Shown one piece after another: positions 8,347 through 16,311 of a DNA stretch of 53,160 bases (within the stretch, counting starts at the first letter, position 1; each line of letters starts with the position of its first letter). A program made the translations under genes and the position numbers. The notes beneath the pieces were generated by a model. That model ran no database searches, was not told the origin of the DNA, and saw only the letters and a program-made list of their open reading frames with translations. Source of the stretch: Chryseosolibacter sp039917935 (lineage in GTDB: Bacteria > Bacteroidota > Bacteroidia > Cytophagales > Cyclobacteriaceae); contig JBDSIM010000246.1 of assembly GCA_039917935.1 (NCBI GenBank), positions 1 through 53,160 of the forward strand. Direction: 5' to 3'.

Positions 8347-9114
8347 ATGGAAACATACAACACAGCTGCAGGCACATCAGGTCAACCGCAAAATACTCCG
8401 ACGGAGAATAATCGCTCGGGCCGGATTATGGCCGGATTATTTATCGTCGCTATAGGTTTATTATTTTTTGCTCGCCAGGCAGGTATGGATTTTCCAGGAT
8501 GGATATTTTCTTTTGAGACCATCCTTATCGCACTTGGTGTTTATCTCGGCTTCCGGCATTCCTTTAAAGGATTCGGCTGGGTGATTCCCATCCTCATTGG
8601 GACATTTCTCCTAATAGATGATTTTTACCCGTTTTATGACGTCGCAGACTTTTTGTGGCCCCTGATTATCATCGGTATTGGATTGTTTATCATTTTCCGG
8701 GCCGGAAAAAAAAACCGTGACTGGAAAAAGTGGGATGCCGGACAGGCCTATACCGAAAACGCAGCCGATGATTATCTGGATTCAACCGTGTTGTTCGGTG
8801 GTGTGAAAAAGAATGTTATTTCAAAAAATTTCAGGGGTGGTGAAGCCGTTACGATTTTTGGCGGGACAGAATTAAACCTCATGCAAGCCGATGTAACCGG
8901 GGTTATTGTTCTTGACCTTACTCAGATTTTTGGAGGAACTAAACTCATTGTACCTCCACACTGGAAGATTCAGTCTAAAGATCTCGTGGCCATTTTTGGT
9001 GGGGTGGAAGATAAACGTCCTATGTTGAGCAATCCTTCAACCGAGGAAAACAGTAGAGTCCTTGTTTTGAAAGGCACTTGTATCTTCGGAGGCATCGATA
9101 TCAAAAGTTATTAA
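8347..9114 (+). CDS. LiaF-like membrane protein (DUF5668 + LiaF C-terminal domain)
   Basis: 255 residues. Residues ~25-120 hold four hydrophobic segments (IMAGLFIVAIGLLFFARQAG, then GWIFSFETILIALGVYLG and so on), typical of the DUF5668/LiaF transmembrane domain. The C-terminal part has repeated FGG motifs (VLFGGVKKN, TIFGGTELN, QIFGGTKLI, AIFGGVED, CIFGGIDI), which form the beta-helical cell-wall-active antibiotics response domain. In Firmicutes, LiaF restrains the LiaRS envelope-stress system. Here it lies upstream of a LytS-type kinase and LytTR regulator on the same strand, suggesting an analogous envelope-sensing role, which is inference. Confidence 0.8.
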   Translation: METYNTAAGTSGQPQNTPTENNRSGRIMAGLFIVAIGLLFFARQAGMDFPGWIFSFETILIALGVYLGFRHSFKGFGWVIPILIGTFLLIDDFYPFYDVADFLWPLIIIGIGLFIIFRAGKKNRDWKKWDAGQAYTENAADDYLDSTVLFGGVKKNVISKNFRGGEAVTIFGGTELNLMQADVTGVIVLDLTQIFGGTKLIVPPHWKIQSKDLVAIFGGVEDKRPMLSNPSTEENSRVLVLKGTCIFGGIDIKSY

Positions 9115-9163
9115 TGGCTATGTCTTTATGTATTTATTTTTCATCCTATTACAAGCATTCGTT

Positions 9164-9511
9164 ATGAACTGGTATATCTCAAAAATCGTATTCAAAATAT
9201 CCACTGCAAACATGGAGCAAAAACCACAATTTGATGAGCAGTTGAGATTAATTGCGGCGACTTCTGTTGAGGAAGCTTTTCTGAAAGCCAGAACCATTGG
9301 CCTGCTGGAGGAGGATTGCTTTGTGAATGAAAACCTGAACACCGTAAAATGGGAATTTATTAATGTGGCTGAAGTTTTACAACTGAAGAATCTGGAGGAC
9401 GGAATGGAATTATATTCTCATATTCACGAAACTGAGGAAGCCAAATCGTATATTCATTGCATCCACGAAAAGGCTATATTTATAAGAATGCATGCCAGGG
9501 CAATATCGTAG
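9164..9511 (+). CDS. DUF4288 family protein
   Basis: 115 residues from the ATG at 9164 (MNWYISKIVFKISTAN). The NWY start, the EEAFLKARTIGLLEED segment and WEFINVAEVLQL fit DUF4288, a small cytosolic family of unknown function common in Bacteroidota. An in-frame ATG 12 codons upstream would add hydrophobic residues and is less likely. It sits 49 bases after the LiaF-like gene, and its TAG is in frame with the following histidine kinase gene, whose GTG start comes 15 bases later. The three are probably co-transcribed. Confidence 0.75.
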   Translation: MNWYISKIVFKISTANMEQKPQFDEQLRLIAATSVEEAFLKARTIGLLEEDCFVNENLNTVKWEFINVAEVLQLKNLEDGMELYSHIHETEEAKSYIHCIHEKAIFIRMHARAIS

Positions 9512-9526
9512 TTAACATCGCCATTC

Positions 9527-10558
9527 GTGATACCGAACTTTACATTCCGCAAACTCGCCATTGGATATGGAGCGTGGTGTTTATGCTGGGTGGCTCTTCA
9601 GGGGCTAGCGCTTCACAGTACATTTGGTTTATCATGGAGTACGGCTATACTTGATTCTCTGTTAACCAATTTACTGATTGCAGCTTCGGGCTATGGTATG
9701 ATGAGCATGATGCGATTTTATCAGCCCCGGCAGGTAATCAGGTTAGGTTTGAGCATCGGACTGGCCTTTCTTTGTGTGGCTATCGTACCCTATTTAACCC
9801 CGCTTATTATAAACAACGATGCTGCGTATAACGATTTCCTTGAACGCTCCCTTCTTATTCGGGGATTGTATATTTGGCTGATGATCACATTGGTCAGCGT
9901 ACTCACGTGGTTATGGTTTTCTATCAGGGAGCAACAAGAAAGTGATCTCAGGAAAATGGATACCGAAAAACTGGCGCGCGAAGCTGAGCTTTCACAGCTC
10001 AGGACGCAACTCCAGCCACATTTTCTATTTAACAGTTTAAATTCGATCAGTGCCCTTGCAGGGTCAAGACCTGAAGAAGCCCGAAAAATGATCCAGCAGC
10101 TTTCTGATTTTTTCCGTGGCACTTTAAAAAAGGACGATCAGCAGATCGTCACAATGTCAGAAGAACTGAACCATCTAACCTTATATCTTGACATTGAAAA
10201 AGTAAGGTTCGGCCACCGGCTGAGAACGGTTATCGAATGTGAAGAAGCCGCACTCGGTCTTAAGTTGCCTTCACTGCTACTTCAGCCTGTTGTCGAAAAT
10301 GCCATCAAGTTCGGATTATACGATACCACGGGCGAAACAACGATCAGGCTGCATGCTACATCAGAAAATAACTTACTACAAATATCGGTCGAGAACCCAT
10401 TTGATCCCGCCACATCCAGTCCCCTGCGGGGCACCGGTTTTGGATTGAATTCAATTCGGCGGAGATTATACTTATTATATTCACGGAATGACCTGCTCAT
10501 GACGTCACAATCACAAAATTTATTCACCACCACCATTAAAATACCGCAGAGCACATGA
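9527..10558 (+). CDS. LytS-family sensor histidine kinase
   Basis: 343 residues from a GTG start, the only good start before a TAG 18 bases upstream in frame. Four hydrophobic segments fill residues ~10-140, followed by a short coiled coil (EQQESDLRKMDTEKLAREAE). The PF06580 histidine-kinase motif LQTQLQPHFLFNSLN-like sequence (here LRTQLQPHFLFNSLNS) places the phospho-His at residue ~165. An ATPase domain follows with LLLQPVVENAIKFG (N box) and GTGFGLNSIRRRL (G box). It should sense an envelope signal and phosphorylate the LytTR regulator encoded about 400 bases downstream. Confidence 0.9.
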   Translation: MIPNFTFRKLAIGYGAWCLCWVALQGLALHSTFGLSWSTAILDSLLTNLLIAASGYGMMSMMRFYQPRQVIRLGLSIGLAFLCVAIVPYLTPLIINNDAAYNDFLERSLLIRGLYIWLMITLVSVLTWLWFSIREQQESDLRKMDTEKLAREAELSQLRTQLQPHFLFNSLNSISALAGSRPEEARKMIQQLSDFFRGTLKKDDQQIVTMSEELNHLTLYLDIEKVRFGHRLRTVIECEEAALGLKLPSLLLQPVVENAIKFGLYDTTGETTIRLHATSENNLLQISVENPFDPATSSPLRGTGFGLNSIRRRLYLLYSRNDLLMTSQSQNLFTTTIKIPQST

Positions 10559-10955
10559 CCTTCCAGGCAAAATATACGTGTAACATCGGCGAACGAAAGT
10601 TAAGGACTTTCGTGAAGTTGATACCCGGTGGCTATCGGGTGCTCATAATAAGATTGGTCTTCTCCAAAATTTCAGCGTGACCCGGAATTTCTGCCTTCGA
10701 AAAACTTTCCGAAAGCCTCGATTCAACACACAGGGTTCACTCCAAGCCCGGAGAGGAACACGGATAAAACACTGTTTTTTCAGGATACAGGTTGCTTAAC
10801 CAAAAAACCGTAAGGATGGCCACCAGGTCGAACAATGAAAAGTTTGAATCCCACCAGGAATGTCCAGGTATGAAAAATCCATTATATTCCCGTATCAAAC
10901 GGTTTAACGACGCTGGTTATGCGAACAAAATGAATTCAGTCACTAAAGCAAGCGC
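10559..10955 (+). other. Spacer between kinase and regulator genes with small hairpins
   Basis: These 397 bases separate two genes that usually abut. I see three short inverted repeats: CGAAAGT/ACTTTCG at 10594-10612 (5-base loop), ACCCG/CGGGT at 10623-10640, and CTTTC/GAAAG at 10705-10715. None has a U-tract, so they are weak attenuators or terminators at best. A 29-codon reading frame (ATG 10870 to TGA 10959) overlaps the regulator's ATG as ATGA; it could be a leader peptide or chance. No decayed protein domain was recognised. Confidence 0.4.
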
Positions 10956-11693
10956 ATGATCAAAACTATACTCATTGATGACGAGCCATTGGCGAGAAGC
11001 ATTGTTGCCGAATACCTGCAGTCCTATCCTGAAATTTCTATTGCCCAGGAGTGCAACGATGGTTTTGAAGGACTAAAAGCTATCGCCCAACATAAACCCG
11101 ATTTGATTTTCCTTGACATTCAAATGCCAAAGATCAATGGCTTTGAAATGCTGGAGTTAATTGATGTACCACCAGCGGTAATTTTTACGACCGCCTTTGA
11201 TGAATATGCGATAAAAGCATTCGAGGCGCAGGCGATCGATTATTTACTAAAACCTTTCAGCAAGGACCGCTTTGACAAAGCGCTGAAAAAATGGGTGCAA
11301 ACACGTCACGTTGCTGCCAACTCAATACCCTTGGCAGCAACACATGAGATTCGTCATCCGGAAGAGAAAAACCGGATTGTAGTCAAGGAAGGTTCCAATA
11401 TCCGGATCATTCCCGTATCGGAGATATTATACATGGAAGCGTATGACGACTATGTCAAAATCTTTACTTCAAAAGAAATGTTGCTCAAAAAGAAAACGAT
11501 GAATTTTTATGAACAAACGCTGAATGGTTCCCATTTTATCCGCGTACATCGTTCCTACATTATACAACTCGCACAAATAACACGTATTGAACCCCTGGAA
11601 AAAGATAGTTACGTAGCGTTGTTAAAAAACGGTGTAAGGATTCCGTTAAGCAAAATAGGTTATACAAAATTAAAATTATCACTAGGCGTTTAA
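10956..11693 (+). CDS. LytTR-family response regulator
   Basis: 245 residues. The N-terminal receiver domain has the acidic pair D8/D9 (TILIDDEP), the phospho-acceptor D54 in LIFLDIQMPKINGFEML, the Thr in FTTAFDEYA and the Lys in YLLKPFSKDRF. Residues ~140-245 form a LytTR DNA-binding domain (RIVVKEGSNIRIIPVSEILY, HFIRVHRSYIIQ). It should be phosphorylated by the LytS-type kinase encoded upstream and bind paired direct repeats in target promoters. The exact 21-base-period repeat ahead of the LiaF-like gene is a candidate site. It converges on the degraded yigZ. Confidence 0.93.
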   Translation: MIKTILIDDEPLARSIVAEYLQSYPEISIAQECNDGFEGLKAIAQHKPDLIFLDIQMPKINGFEMLELIDVPPAVIFTTAFDEYAIKAFEAQAIDYLLKPFSKDRFDKALKKWVQTRHVAANSIPLAATHEIRHPEEKNRIVVKEGSNIRIIPVSEILYMEAYDDYVKIFTSKEMLLKKKTMNFYEQTLNGSHFIRVHRSYIIQLAQITRIEPLEKDSYVALLKNGVRIPLSKIGYTKLKLSLGV

Positions 11694-11782
11694 CCCAGGT
11701 CAATGTAGGTCAATAAACTCTTTCAGAATTATTCTTTAGACGTGTCTACATCAGGTCTCATCGGGTCTTTTTAGCAATGCAA

Positions 11783-12125
11783 TTATGACAATCCACCCAC
11801 GCCCAATTTCACTCCCCCAAAATATCTGATCACCACGATCAGCACATTGGTGAGGTCCTTCGACCGGATCTGCCCCAGGATGGGACTGCCCGCAGAATGG
11901 TTTGGTTCCCCATCATCAAAAGCGCGAAATAATTTTTTCTCGGCACCAAGAATCCATCCAAAACAGTGATGCCGTGCATCGTGATACTCCTTCTTTAATA
12001 ATGATAACCATGCTTTAATCGCCCCTTCTGAATCGACCGGATAGGCAAACGATAAAAAACGGCTTCCCTTATCCTTAAAAAGCCGCTCGGCAGGTTTTGA
12101 GATCGTATGGTAAAAAAATAGCCAT
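11783..12125 (-). pseudogene. YigZ/IMPACT family protein, truncated and probably frameshifted
   Basis: The core reads YHTISKPAERLFKDKGSRFL, ARHHCFGWILGAE, DDGEPNHSAGSPILGQI and VVIRYFGGVKLGVGGL, the UPF0029/IMPACT N-terminal domain of YigZ. YigZ proteins normally run about 200 residues, but here a TAA follows directly after GVGGLS, so the C-terminal ~80 residues are missing. At the other end an ATG at 12125 reads MAIF and joins the YHTIS frame only if one T is removed from a T7 run (12112-12118); the intact frame instead extends to an ATG at 12181 through unrelated residues. Either a decaying gene or an indel error. Confidence 0.7.
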
Positions 12126-12231
12126 AGGTAACCTTTTAGAGGATTTTTGCGTCTCAAAGAAAGTAATTGATGACCCTGCATGCAACCTTTTCTTCTGATG
12201 CCAGGTCTCTACCATGAAAACACCCGTACCC

Positions 12232-13047
12232 ATGAAAAAACATTCTATTCTTACCCTATTGGTGATGCTGGTCACCTCAACCCTGATCTATGCCCAAACC
12301 CGCGAAGTCAGAAATGTTGAAAAATTCACAAAGATCTCGTTTCGCTTTCCCGGCAAACTGTACCTGAAACAAGGCAGTCCACAAAAAGTGGAGTTGGAAG
12401 GTGACAAAGATGTTCTCGAGGAAGTAGAAACTGATGTTGAAGGCAGCAGCCTGGTCATCGGCAAAGAAGGTAAATGGTTTAAATGGGATAATGACAATGA
12501 TAAAATCACGGTGTACATAACAATGCCAAACATTGAAGGTGTAAGTATCAGTGGATCGGGTAGCGTAATCGGACAAACAACCATAAAAACAAGTGACCTC
12601 GACCTGAATGTCAGTGGCAGTGGCTCGCTAACGCTAAATGTAGACGCATCGGGACATGTTGAAGCCGATGTTTCAGGCTCGGGCGACATCGACCTGAAAG
12701 GAAACTGTGAAAGTTTTGACAGCGACGTAAGTGGGTCTGGCAAAGTAAAGCTTGAGGCTACCGTTAAGAACAAGGCAACGTTCGGTGTTTCTGGTTCAGG
12801 CCGGATTGAAGCAAGCGGTTCTGTTGACAACGTAAGTACAAACATCAGCGGATCGGGGAAAGTATTGGCTGCTGATTTACAAACCAACCGCTGTGAAGTA
12901 AGGATTTCCGGCTCAGGGGATGTTGAAATCAATGTTAAGAATGAACTGGATGCTAATATTTCAGGTAGCGGTAGCGTTAGTTACCGGGGTAACCCCGGTA
13001 AAGTAAACAGTCATGCTTCCGGGAGTGGCAAGGTAAGGAAGATGTAG
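12232..13047 (+). CDS. Secreted GIN-domain (DUF2807) protein
   Basis: 271 residues from the ATG at 12232; an ATG six codons earlier is also possible. MKKHSILTLLVMLVTSTLIY followed by AQT is a signal peptide with cleavage near AQ. The mature part is a head GIN domain: FTKISFRFPGKLYLKQG, then a beta-helix of recurring SGSG turns (ISGSGSV, VSGSGSL, VSGSGDI, VSGSGKV and so on), ending ASGSGKVRKM. Such proteins are exported adhesin-like factors of unknown ligand, abundant in Bacteroidota. It is divergent from yigZ and follows the LytTR system on the same strand; any control by it is unproven. A duplicate 3' remnant lies downstream. Confidence 0.85.
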   Translation: MKKHSILTLLVMLVTSTLIYAQTREVRNVEKFTKISFRFPGKLYLKQGSPQKVELEGDKDVLEEVETDVEGSSLVIGKEGKWFKWDNDNDKITVYITMPNIEGVSISGSGSVIGQTTIKTSDLDLNVSGSGSLTLNVDASGHVEADVSGSGDIDLKGNCESFDSDVSGSGKVKLEATVKNKATFGVSGSGRIEASGSVDNVSTNISGSGKVLAADLQTNRCEVRISGSGDVEINVKNELDANISGSGSVSYRGNPGKVNSHASGSGKVRKM

Positions 13048-13107
13048 TGTTAAGTTAAGTTTACTTGGCGCTTGAAACTGAATTAAAATTTTGAGTATAT
13101 ATAATAA

Positions 13108-13194
13108 GTGGACCTCGAAGCCTCAGGTCCCGGAGGCCAGTGCCTCTTAGGGAAAAGAAATGCTTCGGGAAGCGGTAAGGTCAGAAAGATGTAA
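13108..13194 (+). pseudogene. 3' remnant of a second GIN-domain gene
   Basis: An open stretch after a TAA reads VDLEASGPGGQC, then LLGKRNASGSGKVRKM and a TAA at 13192-13194. Its last 11 residues match the end of the upstream GIN protein (HASGSGKVRKM against NASGSGKVRKM), while the DNA differs at wobble positions. The segment before it resembles the ELDANISGSGSVS part. This looks like what is left of a tandem paralogue after a deletion. No start codon or signal peptide remains. Confidence 0.65.
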
Positions 13195-13240
13195 TTTTCT
13201 CTTTGTCATCCGGATGGATGCTTCGCATGCCTTATTACTT

Positions 13241-14428
13241 TCAGCTGACACTTTCACGGGTTGATCCGTCTTGATGGGCTACCGTTTGGGTACGATGAAG
13301 CATCAGGTAAATGAATGCTGCGCCTGAAAGTATTCCGCACACAATAAAAGTGGAGAAAAAATTTCCGGCGTGGTTCCCGTAAATTATTCCGGAAAGGAAA
13401 GCGCCGATCCCGATACCAAATTCCATGCAAATATAAAGGGATGATAACCCGCGACCCTTTCGGTTGAGAGGACTCAGGTCCGTAGCCCAGGCTAACAATG
13501 TAGGTGAAGTAACACCTTGTGCAAACCCATAAACCGTTACACCAATAATCAATTGCAGGGAAGTGTTGGCAGACGCGATGATAACCATTGCGATCACCAT
13601 GATCACGGTTGATATACGCAACACAGCTTTGCGTCCGTAATGATCAGAGGCCTTGCCACCCAATAGTCTCACGAGTAAAGACGCAACAGTAAGGCAGGTA
13701 AATAACAATCCTTTATTGCGGATGCCGAGGAATTCTCCAAAGTCGGGAATGACGGTAAATAAAGCGCCGTAAGAATATGCGCATAAGGCCATGATGAGGC
13801 AAGGCGTCCAGACCTTGTATTCAAAAATATCATTCCTTCTAATTTTCAGATGCGCAATGGAAAACCGATGCCGTTCAGGCAACGTCTCCTTCATCCCCAG
13901 TATAATCAGGATGGAAATTAACCCGAATGCTGATGAACAATAAAACATTGCATCAAGTCCGAAGTTATTCGCCAACGTACCGCCTATTGCCGGACCCCCA
14001 GCCATGCCAAGAGAACCTGCCGTGCCAAGAAGTCCCATTGCCTCCCCCCTTCTTTCAAGAGGAATGATATCAGAGATGTATGCAGTCTGTCCTGTTGGTG
14101 TAAAACCGGTGGAGAAGCCATGGAGCAGACGCAAAAGAAAAAAACCGGAGATTGACGTTAGTATAGGGTAGATTAAACTGCAAATCAAACAGACAATGGC
14201 GCCGGCCATCATCACTGGTATCCTGCCTATGGTATCTGACAATTTCCCGCTAAATGGTCGGGACAGCATGGCTGTCACAGCAAATAAAGAGATGATCAAC
14301 CCCTTAAATTCAGCCCCACCTAACCTGCTAAGGTACCCCGGCAATTCCGGGATAATCATATTGAAGCTGGAAAAAAACAACAGAGAACTTAAACATACAA
14401 GCCAGAATTGCTTCGTATAAATTTTCAT
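13241..14428 (-). CDS. MFS transporter
   Basis: 395 residues from the ATG at 14428; a GTG two codons upstream is possible. About 12 transmembrane segments are visible. The TM2-TM3 loop carries GKLSDTIGRIPVM, the MFS motif A (GxLaDrxGrr), and a second copy GGKASDHYGRKAVL lies in the C-terminal half. SDIIPLERRGEAMGLLGTAG fits the drug:H+ antiporter (TetA/YfcJ-like) branch. It should export a small molecule by proton antiport; the substrate is unknown. It lies 16 bases after the prfB stop on the same strand. Confidence 0.85.
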   Translation of the reverse strand: MKIYTKQFWLVCLSSLLFFSSFNMIIPELPGYLSRLGGAEFKGLIISLFAVTAMLSRPFSGKLSDTIGRIPVMMAGAIVCLICSLIYPILTSISGFFLLRLLHGFSTGFTPTGQTAYISDIIPLERRGEAMGLLGTAGSLGMAGGPAIGGTLANNFGLDAMFYCSSAFGLISILIILGMKETLPERHRFSIAHLKIRRNDIFEYKVWTPCLIMALCAYSYGALFTVIPDFGEFLGIRNKGLLFTCLTVASLLVRLLGGKASDHYGRKAVLRISTVIMVIAMVIIASANTSLQLIIGVTVYGFAQGVTSPTLLAWATDLSPLNRKGRGLSSLYICMEFGIGIGAFLSGIIYGNHAGNFFSTFIVCGILSGAAFIYLMLHRTQTVAHQDGSTRESVS

Positions 14429-14444
14429 GGACACGAGGCGGAGA

Positions 14445-15555
14445 TCAAGCTTTCTGCGTTTGTTCCTCCTGGGCCCCTAAAAGAAATGATTTAATAAAAT
14501 CATCCAGGTCGCCATCCAGCACGTTGTTGGCATCGGACCTTTCTACTCCTGTACGCGCATCCTTTACTAATTTATAAGGATGGAGCACATAGTTGCGGAT
14601 CTGCGAACCAAAATCAATGCGCATTTTACCTGCCTCAACCTTATCACGTGCTAAGTTGCGCTTATCCAATTCCGCCTGGTATAACCGGGATTTCAACATC
14701 TGCATGGCTTTTTCACGGTTCGCATGCTGGGATCGCTCGACCTGACAAACAATTACAATTCCAGAAGGCTTATGCGTAAGCTGAACTTTGGTTTCTACCT
14801 TATTAACGTTCTGGCCACCTGCACCGCCGGACCGCGAGGTCTGAATTTCAATATCGGCTGGGTTGATTTCAATGTTGATGGTATCATCTATTACGGGATA
14901 TACAAAAACGGACGCAAAGGATGTGTGCCTTCTCCCATTGGAATCGAACGGTGATATACGAACCAGTCTGTGAACACCAATCTCAGCTTTGAGTTTTCCA
15001 TAAGCGAAAGGACCATCGATCTCCAATGTCGCTGACTTAATCCCCGCCACCTCTCCTGACTGATAATCAACCTGCGTCACTTTATAACCGCTTTTCTCAC
15101 CCCACATAATATACATGCGGTTCAACATTTCGGCCCAATCCTGACTCTCCGTGCCTCCGGCACCGGGGTTAATCTCCACCATGGCACTGAGCTGATCTTC
15201 ATCTTTGCTCAGCATTTTTTTGAATTCAAGCTCCTCAATGGCCTTGGCTGTCCTGACGTATTCACGGTCAACTTCGTCCTCGCTTACCTCTCCTGCCTCC
15301 TGAAATTCATTCAACACTTCCAGGTCTTCCAGTAGTTTATTGACTTTGTCATAGGAATCAGTCCAGATTTTTTTTAGCCGGATATTTTTCAGCATTACCT
15401 CAGCCTGTTTGGGATTATTCCAAAAATCCGCCTGCTGGGTAATGAGCTCTTCGTCTTTTATTTCAACTGCTTTGCGATCGTAGTCAAAGATACCTCCTCA
15501 AGGCGCTCATTCGAGCCTTCAAGTCTTTCAACTTGTCTGATGTCATAGATGTCAT
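14445..15555 (-). CDS. prfB: Peptide chain release factor 2 with programmed +1 frameshift
   Basis: The zero frame starts at ATG 15555, MTSMTSDKLKDLKARMSALR, then RYL and an in-frame TGA at 15484-15486. The site reads AGGAGG-TAT-CTT-TGA-C, the classic RF2 slippery element. Slipping at CTT continues as LDYDRKAVEIKDEE from 15485, giving about 369 residues, the normal RF2 length. GGAGGQNVNKV holds the GGQ catalytic loop, and TSRSGG precedes it. RF2 releases peptides at UGA and UAA; low RF2 favours the frameshift, an autoregulatory loop. The coding sequence is the join of 15555-15487 and 15485-14445 on the minus strand. A -7 box lies 14 bases upstream. Confidence 0.95.
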
Positions 15556-15569
15556 GTTAAGTTCAGGTG

Positions 15570-15577
15570 CAAATATA
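15570..15577 (-). promoter_or_regulatory. Bacteroidota -7 promoter motif for prfB
   Basis: On the minus strand these bases read TATATTTG, a full match to TAnnTTTG, ending 14 bases before the prfB ATG, so the leader would be only about 10 bases. A TTG lies 14 bases upstream of the box, closer than the usual 17-21, so the -33 element is uncertain. The heptanucleotide repeat begins about 17 bases farther upstream. Confidence 0.5.
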
Positions 15578-15594
15578 AGGAAATAGGGATACAA

Positions 15595-15680
15595 GGGTAT
15601 AGGGTATAGGGGTATAGGGGTATAAGGTATAAGGTATAAGGTATAAGGTATAGGGTATAGGGTATAGGGTATAGGGTATA
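15595..15680. repeat. Heptanucleotide tandem repeat (TATARGG)n
   Basis: About 12 units of a 7-base repeat fill these 86 bases: TATAGGG, two 8-base TATAGGGG units, four TATAAGG, then four TATAGGG. It starts about 17 bases upstream of the prfB -7 motif and ends 4 bases from the stop codon of the upstream gene. Variant types are clustered, which fits growth by slipped-strand copying. Copy-number change would alter the sequence just upstream of the prfB core promoter. Confidence 0.9.
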
Positions 15681-15684
15681 TCGT

Positions 15685-16230
15685 TCAGTTCTCCAGGTAG
15701 GGAGAAATATAGCCGCGGGTATCTGGTTGGTAGAAAGCCGATCCCTTTGTAACCATCATGAGCCGGTAACGATAATTCAGTTTTTGCGATTTCTTTTTAA
15801 TTAAAATGGCTGGTATACCGATTACAAGAGAAGTGAGTGTAACCCTGGTCACCCAATCATCAAGGTTGGGTGACTGACCATTTACGAGCACTACATTGAT
15901 CTGATCAATAAGAAAAAGTCCGCCGCCAAGGATCACTAAAGCTGTCCCTATTTTATTGTAGAATTTAGGTTGATGAAAATATATTTTTTCAATGGTATGA
16001 AAAGGCACGGTGTCCCGATGGGTGACAACCGCTGTATCCGAAATATTATTAACATAGGTTCTTTTAACGGCATGGCTACCTTTTAACTTGAAAACAATTT
16101 CATCTCCGGGATAAAGACGCAACAAAACCTGCTCTTTTTTTAAGACTACCAATTGTTTTTGACCATAAGCAACCCAGGATAACCCAAGCCAAAACAAAAA
16201 AAATATCGGTTTTATAATTTTCAATAACAC
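15685..16230 (-). CDS. Secreted/membrane protein of unknown function
   Basis: 181 residues from a GTG start (TTG at 16224 is an alternative). The N-terminus MLLKIIKPIFFLFWLGLSWV followed by AYGQ looks like a signal peptide. The mature part starts with basic, strand-rich sequence (QLVVLKKEQVLLRLYPGDEI), then a hydrophobic segment IGTALVILGGGLFLIDQINV and another near VTLTSLVIGIPAILIKKK. I do not recognise the family; the layout resembles small envelope proteins of Cytophagales. It lies between ilvE and prfB on the same strand. Confidence 0.65.
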   Translation of the reverse strand: MLLKIIKPIFFLFWLGLSWVAYGQKQLVVLKKEQVLLRLYPGDEIVFKLKGSHAVKRTYVNNISDTAVVTHRDTVPFHTIEKIYFHQPKFYNKIGTALVILGGGLFLIDQINVVLVNGQSPNLDDWVTRVTLTSLVIGIPAILIKKKSQKLNYRYRLMMVTKGSAFYQPDTRGYISPYLEN

Positions 16231-16311
16231 TCCTTTAATAAACGTATAAAAATAAAAAAATTGGCGAAGAGTATGTCCGCCAATGAAAACATATACTATA
16301 AATTATCCATT

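Noticed and set aside
12288..12932. A 214-codon open frame antisense to the GIN-domain gene
   Set aside because: It exists because the repeated SGSG codons leave the opposite strand free of stops; its product is low-complexity Ser/Pro/Thr with no signal peptide or known motif.
15595..15680. Possible CRISPR array
   Set aside because: The units are 7-8 bases with no spacers, so it is a simple tandem repeat; no cas gene is in the window.
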